Part shown: piece after piece, positions 51,330-51,408 of the stretch
Position numbering within the stretch: the stretch's first letter is position 1
How the letters are laid out: the number at the start of each line of letters is the position of its first letter
NCBI GenBank assembly: GCA_903851135.1
Contig: CAINNK010000046.1
Span: 1 to 51,408 of the forward strand
Length of the DNA stretch: 51,408 nt
DNA from: an uncultured bacterium
GTDB lineage: Bacteria; Patescibacteriota; Minisyncoccia; Moranbacterales; GWC2-37-73
Direction of reading: 5' to 3'
Made by a program: the position numbers and the translations under genes
The notes under the pieces: generated by a model
The model's input: only the letters and a program-made list of their open reading frames with translations
Databases searched by the model: none
What the model was told of the DNA's origin: nothing

Positions 51330-51408
51330 ATGGATATGCCAAAAGGAAGGCCGTTAACCCTCTTTGAAAGGGAAAAGATTGAAACCTGGCTAAGGATGAA
51401 AAAGAAAA
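51330..51408 (+). CDS. IS30-family transposase N-terminus (partial)
   Basis: The frame opens at ATG 51330 and runs off the window. The first residues, PKGRPLTLFEREKIETWLR, match the 'LT..ER..I..wl..G.s..eIA' helix-turn-helix that begins IS30-type transposases. The rest is outside the window. The AT-rich spacer before it (51177-51308) holds nothing clear. Confidence 0.65.
   Translation, partial: MDMPKGRPLTLFEREKIETWLRMKKK

Overview
The window looks like a chromosomal piece of an uncultured, small-genome bacterium of the Patescibacteria (Candidate Phyla Radiation) type, possibly Paceibacteria/Parcubacteria-like. This is an inference from several features. The DNA is AT-rich with tightly packed genes. 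Most start codons lack a Shine-Dalgarno (SD) sequence and are preceded by A/T-rich leaders. Many families of long polytopic glycosyltransferases are present, along with proteins that match no family I know. TGA is a normal stop (for example the genes ending at 2915, 33448 and 35372), so this is not one of the UGA-recoding lineages.

Layout. (1) 1-2970: the C-terminal end of a transposase, an EamA/DMT permease, a truncated DMT remnant, and an orphan gene broken by a 107-bp tandem duplication. (2) 3170-38003: a surface-glycan region. It holds a UDP-sugar dehydrogenase, a polyprenyl-phosphate sugar synthase-like GT2, three GT4 glycosyltransferases, a Wzx-type flippase, a NAGPA-like phosphodiester glycosidase, five paralogous GT-C/GT39-like membrane glycosyltransferases plus three other large GT-C-like proteins, a membrane-anchored GH28 (polygalacturonase fold) and an AglD/LPG-type flippase-like protein. 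An RtcB-like ligase, a thymidylate-kinase-like protein, an orphan 489-aa protein, a metallophosphoesterase, a GNAT acetyltransferase and a RhuM pseudogene are interspersed. A working model is that the dehydrogenase makes a uronic-acid nucleotide sugar, GT2 charges polyprenyl phosphate, the GT-C enzymes transfer sugars outside the membrane, Wzx exports intermediates, and GH28/NAGPA trim the product. (3) 38166-41763: a secreted 3D-domain protein with its own promoter and terminator, a 23S pseudouridine synthase, an unusual polyprenyl-synthase-like/IPP-isomerase fusion, and a tRNA-like gene. (4) 41722-42995: a self-contained operon of four unknown small proteins with a textbook promoter, SD sites and terminator. 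(5) 43174-47799: tRNA-Gln, ftsX, ftsE, prfB (with a programmed +1 frameshift), a ZIP metal transporter and a rubrerythrin. (6) 47876-51408: a large orphan protein with an ADP-ribosyltransferase-like motif, tRNA-Thr with a broken partial duplicate, a DUF4143-type ATPase, and the start of an IS30-type transposase.

The intergenic spaces carry several families of dispersed palindromic elements. I call them A (about 120 bp, six copies or half copies), B (about 138 bp, three copies, multi-hairpin with compensatory changes) and C (about 66 bp, two clear copies and one weak). Families A and B are nested at two sites. These elements, the small-protein operon and the isoprenoid fusion enzyme are the strongest candidates for undescribed biology here. 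All identifications rest on reading motifs by eye; no database search was done.
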